Source of the DNA: Cyclobacteriaceae bacterium
GTDB lineage: Bacteria > Bacteroidota > Bacteroidia > Cytophagales > Cyclobacteriaceae
DNA: 39,607 bases
Direction of reading: 5' to 3'
NCBI GenBank assembly: GCA_020436125.1
Contig: JAGQYK010000029.1
Location: 1-39,607 of the forward strand
Positions 15,292-22,892 of this stretch are shown piece by piece. A program made the translations under genes and the position numbers. The stretch's first letter is position 1; every line of letters begins with the position of its first letter. The notes below the pieces were generated by a model. The model was not told where the DNA came from, made no database searches, and saw only the letters and a list, made by a program, of their open reading frames with translations.

Positions 15292-16383
15292 ATGAAGTTT
15301 TATTATCTATTTCTTATTGTCATTTTGGCCGCCTGTAGCCAGAAGTCTGAAAATCAAAATACTGAACAAACAGTAGTAGCTGATACGCTTCGCTATGATG
15401 ATGAAAAACACCTAAAAAACATCAAACAAATAACCTTCGGTGGCGACAATGCTGAAGCCTATTGGAGCTTTGACAATACAATGCTTACGTTTCAATCTAC
15501 CAGTGAACAATTCGGAACGGAATGTGATCAGATTTTTTATGTGAATCCATTTAAGGATGACCTCAGTAACTCGACTCCACAGATGGTGAGTACTGGATTG
15601 GGAAGAACTACCTGTTCTTACTTTATGCCTGGTGATACAACGATTGTTTATGCCTCTACACACTTAGGCAATGAGGCATGTCCTCCTGTTCCAGCACGCA
15701 GAGATGATGGCAAATATGTATGGCCTATCTATCCAGACTTTGATATTTTTGTTACTGACTTAAAGGGTAACATCGTTAAGCAGCTTACAGATGAGCCTGG
15801 TTATGATGCAGAAGCTACTGTCTCTCCAAATGGAGATAAGATTGTCTTTACTTCATTACGCACAGGAGATCTTGAGTTGTATACCATGAATATTGACGGT
15901 ACTGATGTAAAGCAAATCACCAGTGAATTGGGATATGACGGAGGGGCTTTCTTTTCTCCGGATGGATCAAAATTGATTTTCAGATCTTCTCGTCCAAAGA
16001 CGGAGGAAGACATCAAGGTTTATAAAGACCTGCTTGCGGAAGGATTGGTAATGCCAACGGACATGGAGTTGTTCATTTGTAATGTTGACGGATCGGATTT
16101 GCGTCAATTGACGGATTTAGGAAAAGCCAACTGGTGCCCATTCTTTCATCCTTCTGGCGAGAAAGTAATTTTTGCTTCTAATCATGAAACAGAAAGGGGT
16201 TTCCCTTTTAACCTTTATATGATCAATGTAGATGGGTCGGGACTGGAGCGCATCACGCATGACGACACCTTCGATGCATTTCCCATGTTTTCACCAGATG
16301 GAAAATACCTCGTGTTCAGCTCCAATAGAAATAATGGAGGAACACGAGATACTAATCTGTTTTTTGCAGAGTGGGTTGACTAA
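15292..16383 (+). CDS. PD40/TolB-like beta-propeller lipoprotein
   Basis: A 363-residue lipoprotein; the signal ends VILAACSQK with the lipid Cys at 15. At least five WD40-like PD40 repeats are visible through their hallmark 'FSPDG..I.F.S.R' blades: TVSPNGDKIVFTSLRTG, FFSPDGSKLIFRSSRP, FFHPSGEKVIFASNHE and MFSPDGKYLVFSSNRN, each preceded by I-x-x-x-DG-S/T-D-L-x-x-L/I-T. It resembles TolB propellers but has no TolB N-terminal domain and no Pal neighbour, so it is likely a separate periplasmic or surface protein of unknown function. Its stop lies six bases from the convergent M20 peptidase stop. Confidence 0.85.
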   Translation: MKFYYLFLIVILAACSQKSENQNTEQTVVADTLRYDDEKHLKNIKQITFGGDNAEAYWSFDNTMLTFQSTSEQFGTECDQIFYVNPFKDDLSNSTPQMVSTGLGRTTCSYFMPGDTTIVYASTHLGNEACPPVPARRDDGKYVWPIYPDFDIFVTDLKGNIVKQLTDEPGYDAEATVSPNGDKIVFTSLRTGDLELYTMNIDGTDVKQITSELGYDGGAFFSPDGSKLIFRSSRPKTEEDIKVYKDLLAEGLVMPTDMELFICNVDGSDLRQLTDLGKANWCPFFHPSGEKVIFASNHETERGFPFNLYMINVDGSGLERITHDDTFDAFPMFSPDGKYLVFSSNRNNGGTRDTNLFFAEWVD

Positions 16384-16389
16384 GTCAAT

Positions 16390-17910
16390 CTATAATTTCT
16401 CTGTAAGGATATAATAGAAAGCTTTTACAGCTTCAACATAATTACCCACGCGGATATTCTCGTTGGGTGCATGTTGGTTGTTGTCGGCATTTACCGTAGG
16501 TACAGCTACTGCAGGAATTCCCAAAGTAATAACGAAAGGGGAAATAGGAATGGAGCCGCCTGCCGTTCTGATTTTAATGGGTTCTTTACCAAAGGCTCTG
16601 GTCATTGCCCGATTTAGCCATAATCCTACTTCCGAATCAAACGGAGTTTGAAATGCCAGATAAGAAGTGCTTGAGGTAAAGGATGCTAATCTGGGGTATT
16701 TCTGTCTTTCCTCTTCTGAGGGTTCTCCTTTAGTAAGGTGATAACCCTGGTCTTCAATATGTTTTTTCACAAGACCAATCAGCCTATCAGGATCGCTGGT
16801 AGGGACCAACCTAATGTCAATTTCTGCAGTGGCTTGAGCGGGGATAAGCGTTCTGGAATTTTCGCCTACATAAAGTGCATCCAGCCCTCTGATGTTCAGG
16901 GTAGGGTATTGAAGCGATTCTTGAAAATTATCCCCAATTTTATCGGGTTCAGCAATTCCTAGAAATTTATTGATCTCCTCTTCGTTATCGGGGACTAGCT
17001 TTAATGTTTCCTTCTCTGCATCCGTCAGCGTTGTTCCGTCATAATATCCAGGAATAATTACTCGTCCGTCCTCATCTTTCATAGATGCCAGCAGTTGAGA
17101 AAGCCGCATCGCTGGGTTGGGTGTATAGTTTCCATAGTTGCCGCTATGCACGGGCTGGCGAGGGCCATAGGTGGTTATTGTAATATCACTGATACCTCGT
17201 GCTCCAAAACTCAACGTAGGCTCATTGCTTACGTGTCTGGGGCCGTCAAAAATGATGAACATATCCGAGGCTAATTCTTTTTTATATTTGGTAACAGCCT
17301 CAGGAAGCCTTGGAGAACCTAATTCTTCCTCAAAATCCATAATTACCTTGATGTTGTAATTGGGCTCTGCTTTAGCTTCTATCATGGCATCCAGTGAACC
17401 AAGGAAAGCCACAGCTGGCCCTTTGGCATCAGAGGTAGACCGAGCAAAAACTCTCCAGTCAGGGTTATAATTCTCATATAAGCGTTCGTAATTGATGGCC
17501 CTCCATTCACCATTTGAATTCTTTTCTTTTAATGTGGGAGTCCAGGGGCTTTCTTGAAACCATTTACTGGTATCCACAGGTTGACCGTCTATTTGCAGAT
17601 AGATAAGAACAGTTTTTGTTGCCTTTTTGGCTTTACGTTCAGCAAGAAGTAATGGCACAGTAGGTGTTTCTAAACGTGATGTAGTGAAACCTCTTTTTGT
17701 GAATGCATTTTCACACCACTTGATATTCTTTTCAATATCTTTTGGATAATGTGCATCATTAGGGATACTTAGTAGCGCATAAAGATCTTTAAATGATTCG
17801 ATCGCATGTTTTTGGATAAGGTCATCTTGATTTTTTTTCTTTTGCGCCACGCTAGTCAATGTGCTGAGCATGACTCCAAGAAAGAGAAATAATTGAGCGG
17901 ATAGTTTCAT
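16390..17910 (-). CDS. Exported M20 family metallo-peptidase with an altered zinc motif
   Basis: A 506-residue exported peptidase of the M20 (dipeptidase/carnosinase-like) family, with a signal peptide at about 1-22. Recognisable motifs: ARSTSDAKGPAVAF (bridging Asp), IMDFEEELGSP (catalytic and zinc Glu), IIFDGPRH (Asp), RTAGGSIPISPF, and NNQHAPNE (final His). The first motif, normally H-x-D in 'GHxDVQP', reads LQIDGQP: Q106 stands where the zinc His is expected, with D108 kept. A lid/dimerization domain lies in the middle. It lies 13 bp after the NTF2-like gene on the same strand and is probably co-transcribed with it. Confidence 0.87.
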   Translation of the reverse strand: MKLSAQLFLFLGVMLSTLTSVAQKKKNQDDLIQKHAIESFKDLYALLSIPNDAHYPKDIEKNIKWCENAFTKRGFTTSRLETPTVPLLLAERKAKKATKTVLIYLQIDGQPVDTSKWFQESPWTPTLKEKNSNGEWRAINYERLYENYNPDWRVFARSTSDAKGPAVAFLGSLDAMIEAKAEPNYNIKVIMDFEEELGSPRLPEAVTKYKKELASDMFIIFDGPRHVSNEPTLSFGARGISDITITTYGPRQPVHSGNYGNYTPNPAMRLSQLLASMKDEDGRVIIPGYYDGTTLTDAEKETLKLVPDNEEEINKFLGIAEPDKIGDNFQESLQYPTLNIRGLDALYVGENSRTLIPAQATAEIDIRLVPTSDPDRLIGLVKKHIEDQGYHLTKGEPSEEERQKYPRLASFTSSTSYLAFQTPFDSEVGLWLNRAMTRAFGKEPIKIRTAGGSIPISPFVITLGIPAVAVPTVNADNNQHAPNENIRVGNYVEAVKAFYYILTEKL

Positions 17911-17923
17911 GAAAACGGTTTAA

Positions 17924-18436
17924 TTAATTGAGATACTTAGAAGGTAATGAAAAGCCCATGCTTTCGGCACACCAGAGAATATTAACAACGTAATAGCGAT
18001 TTCCATCATTGTACAGCTGAATGCTGTTAATGCCTCTGTTGCTCACTGGGCCATTTATGCTTTCGCGTGTTTCGTAAGTACTGAAGACATGAGCAATGGT
18101 TCCGTATTCTTCAGTTTCCTGATGTAGTTCTTTTTCAAAGAATCCACTTTTAATATTATTAGTAAACATTTGGATATAATCCTCTGGTGAAATAGCACGA
18201 ATGGTAAATTCATTCTGCTTGTTTTTTCCAGTAGGAATAAGTCGTGATTCTGGTAAGAATAAATTCCGGAAGCGTGCCCAATCCCTTTGTTGTTCAGGAG
18301 TTCCGGATATAACCTCATACAAAGCATGCACGATATTCTCTTTTGTTTTAACATCCTTATCGTAATCCATTGACTGGCTATAGGAAGTGGAAAGGCAAAA
18401 TAGAAAGATTAGAAAAAATAAAACGTTCTGTTTCAT
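17924..18436 (-). CDS. Exported NTF2/SnoaL-like small protein
   Basis: A 170-residue exported protein with a signal peptide (MKQNVLFFLIFLFCLSTSYS). The mature part follows an NTF2/SnoaL-like pattern: an N-terminal helix with the WARFRNLFLPESRLIPTG motif, SPEDYIQMF, then beta strands GTIAHVFSTYETRES, GINSIQLYNDGNRYYVVNILW. Many Bacteroidota encode this type as a hypothetical protein. No catalytic residues can be assigned. It is the first gene of a likely two-gene unit with the M20 peptidase 13 bp downstream. Confidence 0.75.
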   Translation of the reverse strand: MKQNVLFFLIFLFCLSTSYSQSMDYDKDVKTKENIVHALYEVISGTPEQQRDWARFRNLFLPESRLIPTGKNKQNEFTIRAISPEDYIQMFTNNIKSGFFEKELHQETEEYGTIAHVFSTYETRESINGPVSNRGINSIQLYNDGNRYYVVNILWCAESMGFSLPSKYLN

Positions 18437-18516
18437 GGCATTGAAGTACCAGGCCGATTTTTTACCTGGAGTTATGATTTAATATTCAAGGTAACTTTTT
18501 CATGTGAGAGGCGAAT

Positions 18517-18537
18517 GTAATCAATTGATTACTTTTG
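18517..18537 (+). promoter_or_regulatory. Palindrome overlapping the -7 element of the glycosyltransferase gene
   Basis: GTAATCAATTGATTAC (18517-18532) is a perfect 16 bp palindrome. Its right end overlaps TACTTTTG (18530-18537), an exact TAnnTTTG box. No TTG is seen at -33. The ATG at 18544 would then be very close to the transcript start. Confidence 0.4.
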
Positions 18538-18543
18538 TTTCTC

Positions 18544-19515
18544 ATGAGTCCTGTGCCAAAATACTCAATAATCGTTCCTGTATATAACAGGCCCCAGGAG
18601 GTAAAGGAGCTTTTGGAAAGTTTAACAGCCCAGACGTATACCAATTTTGAGGTGTTGATTATTGAAGATGGATCTACCGATACCTGTGTTGAAATTTATG
18701 AGCAGTATACGGATAAGTTACACATTCGGTACTTCTTTAAACCCAACAGTGGCCCAGGCCCAAGCCGGAATTTTGGGTTTGCGCAAGCGAAAGGAAATTA
18801 TTTTGTGGTATTCGATTCTGATTGCATTTTACCCTCTCACTATTTTAAAACGGTGGATGATTACCTTTCGCACGCCTCACTGGATGCCTGGGGAGGACCG
18901 GATAAGGGGCATAAAGGTTTTACCAGAGTACAACAGGCAATGGCATTCACGATGTCCTCGGTATTTACGACAGGAGGGATTAGGGGAGGGGATAAAAGAA
19001 TAGGGTCCTTCCAGCCACGTAGCTTTAACATGGGCATTACCAAGGAGGTTTTTGCCAATACTGGGGGTTTTAAATTTGATCGGTGTGCAGAGGATATTGA
19101 GTTCAGCATGCGGATGAAGAAGTTGGGGTATAAGGTGGGATACATTAATGATGCCTTTGTATATCATAAGAGGCGTACCAATTTCAAACAATTTTTCTGG
19201 CAAACGTTCAATTTTGGAAGAGGCCGCGTATTAGTGAATAAGGCTCACCCTGGAGCCATCAAAATAACCCATTGGTTTCCATCTTTTTTCCTGATTGGTC
19301 TTGTATTCACCATTATGACAATCCCATTTGACATACGAATAAGTGCACTCTTGGGATTGGGCTACCTTACGTATACGGTGATTTTGTGTGTTTCAGCCTA
19401 CCAAAAGACGCAATCTATAAGAGTAACCTTACTTGCGGGCCCTGCCGCATTCGTTCAATTGACAGGGTATGGCGCTGGTTTTTTGAAAGAGATCCTCAGA
19501 AACTTACATGAGTAG
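18544..19515 (+). CDS. Family 2 glycosyltransferase, membrane-attached
   Basis: A 323-residue GT-A fold inverting glycosyltransferase. The start is ATG 18544, because the upstream TTG 18535 precedes only three residues and lies in the -7 box. The nucleotide-sugar region begins YSIIVPVYNRPQEVKELLES; IIEDGSTD is the first Asp motif, FVVFDSDCILP (about 95-105) is the DxD motif that binds metal, and FNMGITKEVFANTGGFKFDR and CAEDIEFSMRMKKLGYKVGY hold the ED-x catalytic base region. Two to three hydrophobic segments follow (WFPSFFLIGLVFTIM, ALLGLGYLTYTVILCV). It probably builds a surface polysaccharide or glycolipid, though no pathway genes are adjacent. Confidence 0.9.
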   Translation: MSPVPKYSIIVPVYNRPQEVKELLESLTAQTYTNFEVLIIEDGSTDTCVEIYEQYTDKLHIRYFFKPNSGPGPSRNFGFAQAKGNYFVVFDSDCILPSHYFKTVDDYLSHASLDAWGGPDKGHKGFTRVQQAMAFTMSSVFTTGGIRGGDKRIGSFQPRSFNMGITKEVFANTGGFKFDRCAEDIEFSMRMKKLGYKVGYINDAFVYHKRRTNFKQFFWQTFNFGRGRVLVNKAHPGAIKITHWFPSFFLIGLVFTIMTIPFDIRISALLGLGYLTYTVILCVSAYQKTQSIRVTLLAGPAAFVQLTGYGAGFLKEILRNLHE

Positions 19516-19598
19516 CTCACAGGGGGTCATTAATGCTTAAAACCCCTTGAAAAAGTGCCATTTTTGCACAATATTTAGATTAACCAAAAGGCTTTATC

Positions 19599-20915
19599 AT
19601 GCGCTCATACTCTAAAGGAATTTTGATTTTATTATTCCTTTCTCAATTTCCCTATTTTCAAAGTAGCGCTCAGACGTCCGCCACTCCATTGACATCGGGT
19701 TATTATGTAGTTGTTGCAGCTTATCGCTTAGGTCAGGATACCTATGCACAAAACTATATCAATCGCATCAGTAAGGATGGTATTGAGGCCAAATATGGCG
19801 CTGATACGAAGAGAAAGTATCTATATGTCTATGTAGATTATTTTGAAGACTTTGATGAGTCAATAGCGGAGATGCTTGCAACTCGTAAAAAGTCTGGGTT
19901 TGAGCAGGCTTGGGTTAGAATAATGAAAGATGGGCAGCTGGATACCAAGGTAAATACGATTGCCAATAATGAGCCTTCAAATAGAACACCACAGGTTGCT
20001 GAAACAGCAAAGAAAGAGGAAGTTGTAGCTTCCAATGGAGTTGAAGAGATGAGCGAGCCAGTGCAGACAGAAAGCAAGGTGAAGGAGGAAATCAAGCCTG
20101 AGGAGAATGTGGTTGAGGAAGTAGAAGAAATTGCTTCTGAAATTACATCCGAAGAAGAAGCAGTCAAAGAGGAGGAGCCAATCACACCACCTAAACCTAT
20201 ATCGGAGGCATCAGTTTATTTAAGCCTTTTTAACGCAACCAATAATAGACAGATTGAGGGTGATGTAGAAGTGATTGATATAGATAGGGCAAGGCTAGTT
20301 GAAAAGGTAAAAGGAAATGAGTATACAAGTCTTCCAGATCCTAAAAGTAAGACTGGAAAAGTCTCATTGATTGCAAATGTTTTTGGGTATAGACCTGTTC
20401 AGCACACAATTATTTATGGAAAAGTTCCAAATGATAGCACAAGTCATTTTATGGAATGGGCAGGTAATCATTATGTAATCAAGTTTGACTTAGTTCGATA
20501 CCATAGGGGAGATATTAATACGCTCTATAATGTTTTCTTTTACAATGATGCAGCCATAATGCTTCCTGAGTCGAAGTATCAATTGAATAGCCTTTTGACC
20601 ATGATGAAGGAGAATCCTAATTACAGAATTATGTTGCATGGTCACACCAATGGAAATTCAAGAGGAAGATTAATTACAATGGGACCTAGTAAATCTTTTT
20701 TCTCATTGGCCAATGATGTGAAAGACGGAACAGGGTCGGCTAAGGAGTTATCAAGGCAAAGGGCAGAAGTGATTAAAGAGTGGTTGGTATCGCAGGAAGT
20801 GGCGGGGGATAGAATCGAAATCAAAGCCTGGGGAGGAGGAAGAATGATTCACGATAAAAATAGTGTGAATGCAAAGAAGAATGTTCGAGTGGATGTTGAA
20901 ATACTAGAAGAATAA
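19599..20915 (+). CDS. OmpA-family protein with SPOR-like N-terminal region
   Basis: A 438-residue exported protein with a signal peptide (cleaved near YFQSSAQ). The N-terminal region, GYYVVVAAYRLGQDTYAQNYINRI...YLYVYVDYF, looks like a divergent SPOR-type fold (about 30-110). A long Glu-rich acidic linker follows (about 125-205, many EE pairs). The C-terminal OmpA domain (about 310-438) has NYRIMLHGHTNG, ELSRQRAEVIKEWLVSQEV and KKNVRVDVEI in the places of the family's peptidoglycan-binding motifs, with an insertion between the first two. It should link the outer membrane to the cell wall. It is followed by a strong terminator at 20942-20971. Confidence 0.85.
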   Translation: MRSYSKGILILLFLSQFPYFQSSAQTSATPLTSGYYVVVAAYRLGQDTYAQNYINRISKDGIEAKYGADTKRKYLYVYVDYFEDFDESIAEMLATRKKSGFEQAWVRIMKDGQLDTKVNTIANNEPSNRTPQVAETAKKEEVVASNGVEEMSEPVQTESKVKEEIKPEENVVEEVEEIASEITSEEEAVKEEEPITPPKPISEASVYLSLFNATNNRQIEGDVEVIDIDRARLVEKVKGNEYTSLPDPKSKTGKVSLIANVFGYRPVQHTIIYGKVPNDSTSHFMEWAGNHYVIKFDLVRYHRGDINTLYNVFFYNDAAIMLPESKYQLNSLLTMMKENPNYRIMLHGHTNGNSRGRLITMGPSKSFFSLANDVKDGTGSAKELSRQRAEVIKEWLVSQEVAGDRIEIKAWGGGRMIHDKNSVNAKKNVRVDVEILEE

Positions 20916-20941
20916 ATCAGGAGTTTTAAAATTTTGAGCAT

Positions 20942-20971
20942 AAAAAAACCCTGAATCTTCAGGGTTTTTTT
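20942..20971. terminator. Bidirectional intrinsic terminator between OmpA-like and HU genes
   Basis: A perfect 13 bp inverted repeat (seven A, then CCCTGA, 4-base loop, then TCAGGG and seven T) serves both the OmpA-family gene on the plus strand and HU on the minus strand. Confidence 0.93.
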
Positions 20972-20987
20972 ATTTGTTAGCCTTTAA

Positions 20988-21254
20988 TTATTTAGTTAAA
21001 AGCTCTTTGCTCGCCTTAAATTTGGCAACTTTTTTAGCTTTGATTTTTATCTCTTCGCCAGTGAAAGGGTTGCGGCCTTTTCTTGCAGCTCTCTTGCTAA
21101 CAGAGAATGTACCAAAACCAACTAGTGTTAATTTGTCTCCTTTTTTCAATGTCTTAGTAACTCCTTCAAGAAAAGAGTTAAGCGCTGTTGTAGCGGCTAC
21201 TTTGGTAATTTCTGCATCTTCTGCAATCTTGGCAATAAGTTCTGCTTTAGTCAT
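20988..21254 (-). CDS. hup: HU family DNA-binding protein
   Basis: An 88-residue HU/IHF-fold nucleoid protein. MTKAELIAKIAEDAEITKVA, the FLEGVTKTLKKGDKLTLVGFGTFSVSKRAARKGRNP segment and the arm ARKGRNPFTGEEIKIKAKKVAKFKAS are all canonical, and the length is as expected. The TFSVSKRAARKGRNP motif with Pro at the arm tip is the HU DNA-bending signature. It is lysine-rich (about 20 Lys). It has its own strong promoter at 21296-21325 and ends just before the bidirectional terminator. The SET-domain gene lies upstream on the same strand. Confidence 0.97.
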   Translation of the reverse strand: MTKAELIAKIAEDAEITKVAATTALNSFLEGVTKTLKKGDKLTLVGFGTFSVSKRAARKGRNPFTGEEIKIKAKKVAKFKASKELLTK

Positions 21255-21295
21255 AAAAAAGTACGGTAAGTGTTTAATGAATTACTTATGGGGCG

Positions 21296-21325
21296 CAAAT
21301 ATATATCCTTTTTATTCATAGCAAA
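21296..21325 (-). promoter_or_regulatory. HU promoter (exact Bacteroidota consensus)
   Basis: Minus strand: TTTG (21322-21325), 18 bp, then TATATTTG (21296-21303). Both boxes match the Bacteroidota consensus exactly. This is the clearest promoter in the window. Confidence 0.7.
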
Positions 21326-21364
21326 CCTATTTTACTGAAAGTAGCGTAAAATAGTTACCAGCGC

Positions 21365-21784
21365 TTATTTCCCGTGTTTTTTAGCTATACGTTTGATAAG
21401 ATTCCAGTATTCCCTTCCGTAACTCACCAGAATTTCTTCGCCAGGTTTAATTTCTCTTTTTGCGAAGATGAAGCAACGTTTCCCCTCTATTAGAAACTCT
21501 GCATTGTTGGATAATTTATCATTTCTATTTATCCCTAGGGCATCATTCGCAAATCTACCCAGGGCACGTTTGTAGGGTAAAGCGTTGATAGCCCAACGAG
21601 AGTTTAGCTTAAGCAAGTAGCCATTATATCCATCCTGATCCTTTACTTCGCTCCATTTTTCAACACGACCCTTGTACTCTACAATACACGCACCCTTCAT
21701 GATCTTTTGTATGGTAAATAAACCAAGTCCAGAGCCAATTATCCTAGATTTTTTCACAATTAGCAATTTTTCTAGCAATGCCAT
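21365..21784 (-). CDS. SET-domain protein lysine methyltransferase
   Basis: A 139-residue SET-domain protein. The start is ATG 21784, because SET homology begins at KKSRIIGSGLGLFTIQKIMKG straight after it, and a TAAATTTG box sits at 21812-21819; the longer frame to 21868 would begin upstream of that box. SET signatures: GSGLGLF (SAM-binding G-x-G), LGRFANDALG...NNAEF (the RFxNHxCxPN equivalent, with ND in place of NH), and EEILVSYGREYW (the catalytic-Tyr C-terminal motif). No pre- or post-SET Cys clusters are present, as usual for compact bacterial forms. It should methylate a protein lysine; the substrate is unknown. It lies just upstream of the HU gene. Confidence 0.85.
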   Translation of the reverse strand: MALLEKLLIVKKSRIIGSGLGLFTIQKIMKGACIVEYKGRVEKWSEVKDQDGYNGYLLKLNSRWAINALPYKRALGRFANDALGINRNDKLSNNAEFLIEGKRCFIFAKREIKPGEEILVSYGREYWNLIKRIAKKHGK

Positions 21785-21811
21785 AATTAGGGATAAGGAG
21801 ATACGTTCACG

Positions 21812-21819
21812 CAAATTTA
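21812..21819 (-). promoter_or_regulatory. Candidate -7 element of the SET-domain gene
   Basis: TAAATTTG on the minus strand, 27 bp before ATG 21784, exactly matches TAnnTTTG. The -33 box is weak. It supports the shorter start. Confidence 0.35.
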
Positions 21820-21925
21820 GGTATTCAAGTATCGTGTTTAAAAGGTTACTTTGCCTAATCAGGAACAATCTATTGCATGAACATGTTTCATGGTCAGTAG
21901 AGTCGGAATGTTATAATAGGAAATT

Positions 21926-22348
21926 ATGAAAAGTGGAGTTTATTTGATAGCAGTTGCTGCTTTGTTATTAGGGTGCAGTGAGGATGATGACGCAGGTTTT
22001 ACCTCTCTAATCGGTTCTTGGACTTACACCACGCCAGATGAAAAGATAAAAGTAGAATTTGATATTGTGGGTGGTGATCCTGAAATACTAGCAGTGACCA
22101 ATCAAAAAATATTTGTTGATGGCCAAGAAGGTATGGCTGTAGTTCAAACTGAAGCTGTTACAGAAACAACATTTGGACGCCTTCGTATTAATGCCAATGA
22201 CGCAGACCTTGACTATCCATATGATATTATTTTTCTTAATCTTCAAGCTAGCACTGACTTCAGTAAAATAAAAGTAGAGGAAGTCAATTATATATTCCCT
22301 TGGCCAGACGGTAATGAGCTTACAAATATTGAAATTGTGAGGAGGTAA
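21926..22348 (+). CDS. Small lipoprotein of unknown function
   Basis: A 140-residue predicted lipoprotein; the signal ends AALLLGCSEDDD with the lipid Cys at about 17. The mature part has an opening LIGSWTYTTPDEKIKVEFDI, like the lipocalin-type 'GtW' start seen in many Bacteroidota lipoproteins, and then alternating strands. No known family was recognised with confidence. The gene is divergent from the SET-domain gene, and the DUF6702 gene follows 28 bp later on the same strand. Confidence 0.75.
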   Translation: MKSGVYLIAVAALLLGCSEDDDAGFTSLIGSWTYTTPDEKIKVEFDIVGGDPEILAVTNQKIFVDGQEGMAVVQTEAVTETTFGRLRINANDADLDYPYDIIFLNLQASTDFSKIKVEEVNYIFPWPDGNELTNIEIVRR

Positions 22349-22360
22349 CCTTTATCTTTG
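22329..22360 (+). promoter_or_regulatory. Predicted promoter of the DUF6702 gene
   Basis: TTG (22329-22331), 21 bp, then TATCTTTG (22353-22360), an exact TAnnTTTG match. The -33 box lies inside the end of the lipoprotein gene. Confidence 0.45.
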
Positions 22361-22376
22361 CCAGATACCGTTAACT

Positions 22377-22892
22377 GTGCAAATCCAAATAGTAGCCATT
22401 TTATTTGCTCTGGTGAGTTTTTCGACTGGATGGGATTTTAATCCAGACTCAGATCATGCGATTTATCTGTCCTTGATAGAGGTCGATCATAAAAATTTAG
22501 GGAGTACGGCAGTAATCAAAGTAAAAGTATTTGCCAATGATATGGAAGATGCAATAATGAATGCATCTAAAAGACGTATTGACTTTTTAAACCCATCAAA
22601 TTGTGATAGCAGCCGGTCTGAAGTAGAAGCTTACTTCGCAACACATTTTGATTATAGTATTAATGGAAAGAAAGCAGTATTAACGTTAACCCATTGTGAA
22701 CCAAATGGTGATGCCATTTGGTTTCACTTTAAGATAAATTGCCCTGCCCAATGGACTAAAGTAGATGTGAAAGCTGATTTCTTAATGGAGCTATTTCCAA
22801 CTCAATCGAATATAGTCACCATTTATCATGGAGAGGAAAAGCGATTTTTAAAAATCACCAACACACATCTAAAAGAGGTTGTTACATTTTAG
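22377..22892 (+). CDS. DUF6702 family exported protein
   Basis: A 171-residue protein starting at GTG 22377 with a short signal peptide (MQIQIVAILFALVSFSTG). The mature start HAIYLSLIEVDHKNLGSTAVIKVKVFANDMEDAI follows the DUF6702 pattern 'H..Y.S..E...N.....l.i..kiF.dD.e.al'; the rest has ILTLTHCEPNGD-type strands (VLTLTHCEPNGDAIWFHFK in part). The function is unknown; the family is restricted to Bacteroidota and often lies near M1 peptidases, which is not the case here. Its last 11 bases overlap the convergent M20 amidohydrolase gene. Confidence 0.8.
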   Translation: MQIQIVAILFALVSFSTGWDFNPDSDHAIYLSLIEVDHKNLGSTAVIKVKVFANDMEDAIMNASKRRIDFLNPSNCDSSRSEVEAYFATHFDYSINGKKAVLTLTHCEPNGDAIWFHFKINCPAQWTKVDVKADFLMELFPTQSNIVTIYHGEEKRFLKITNTHLKEVVTF

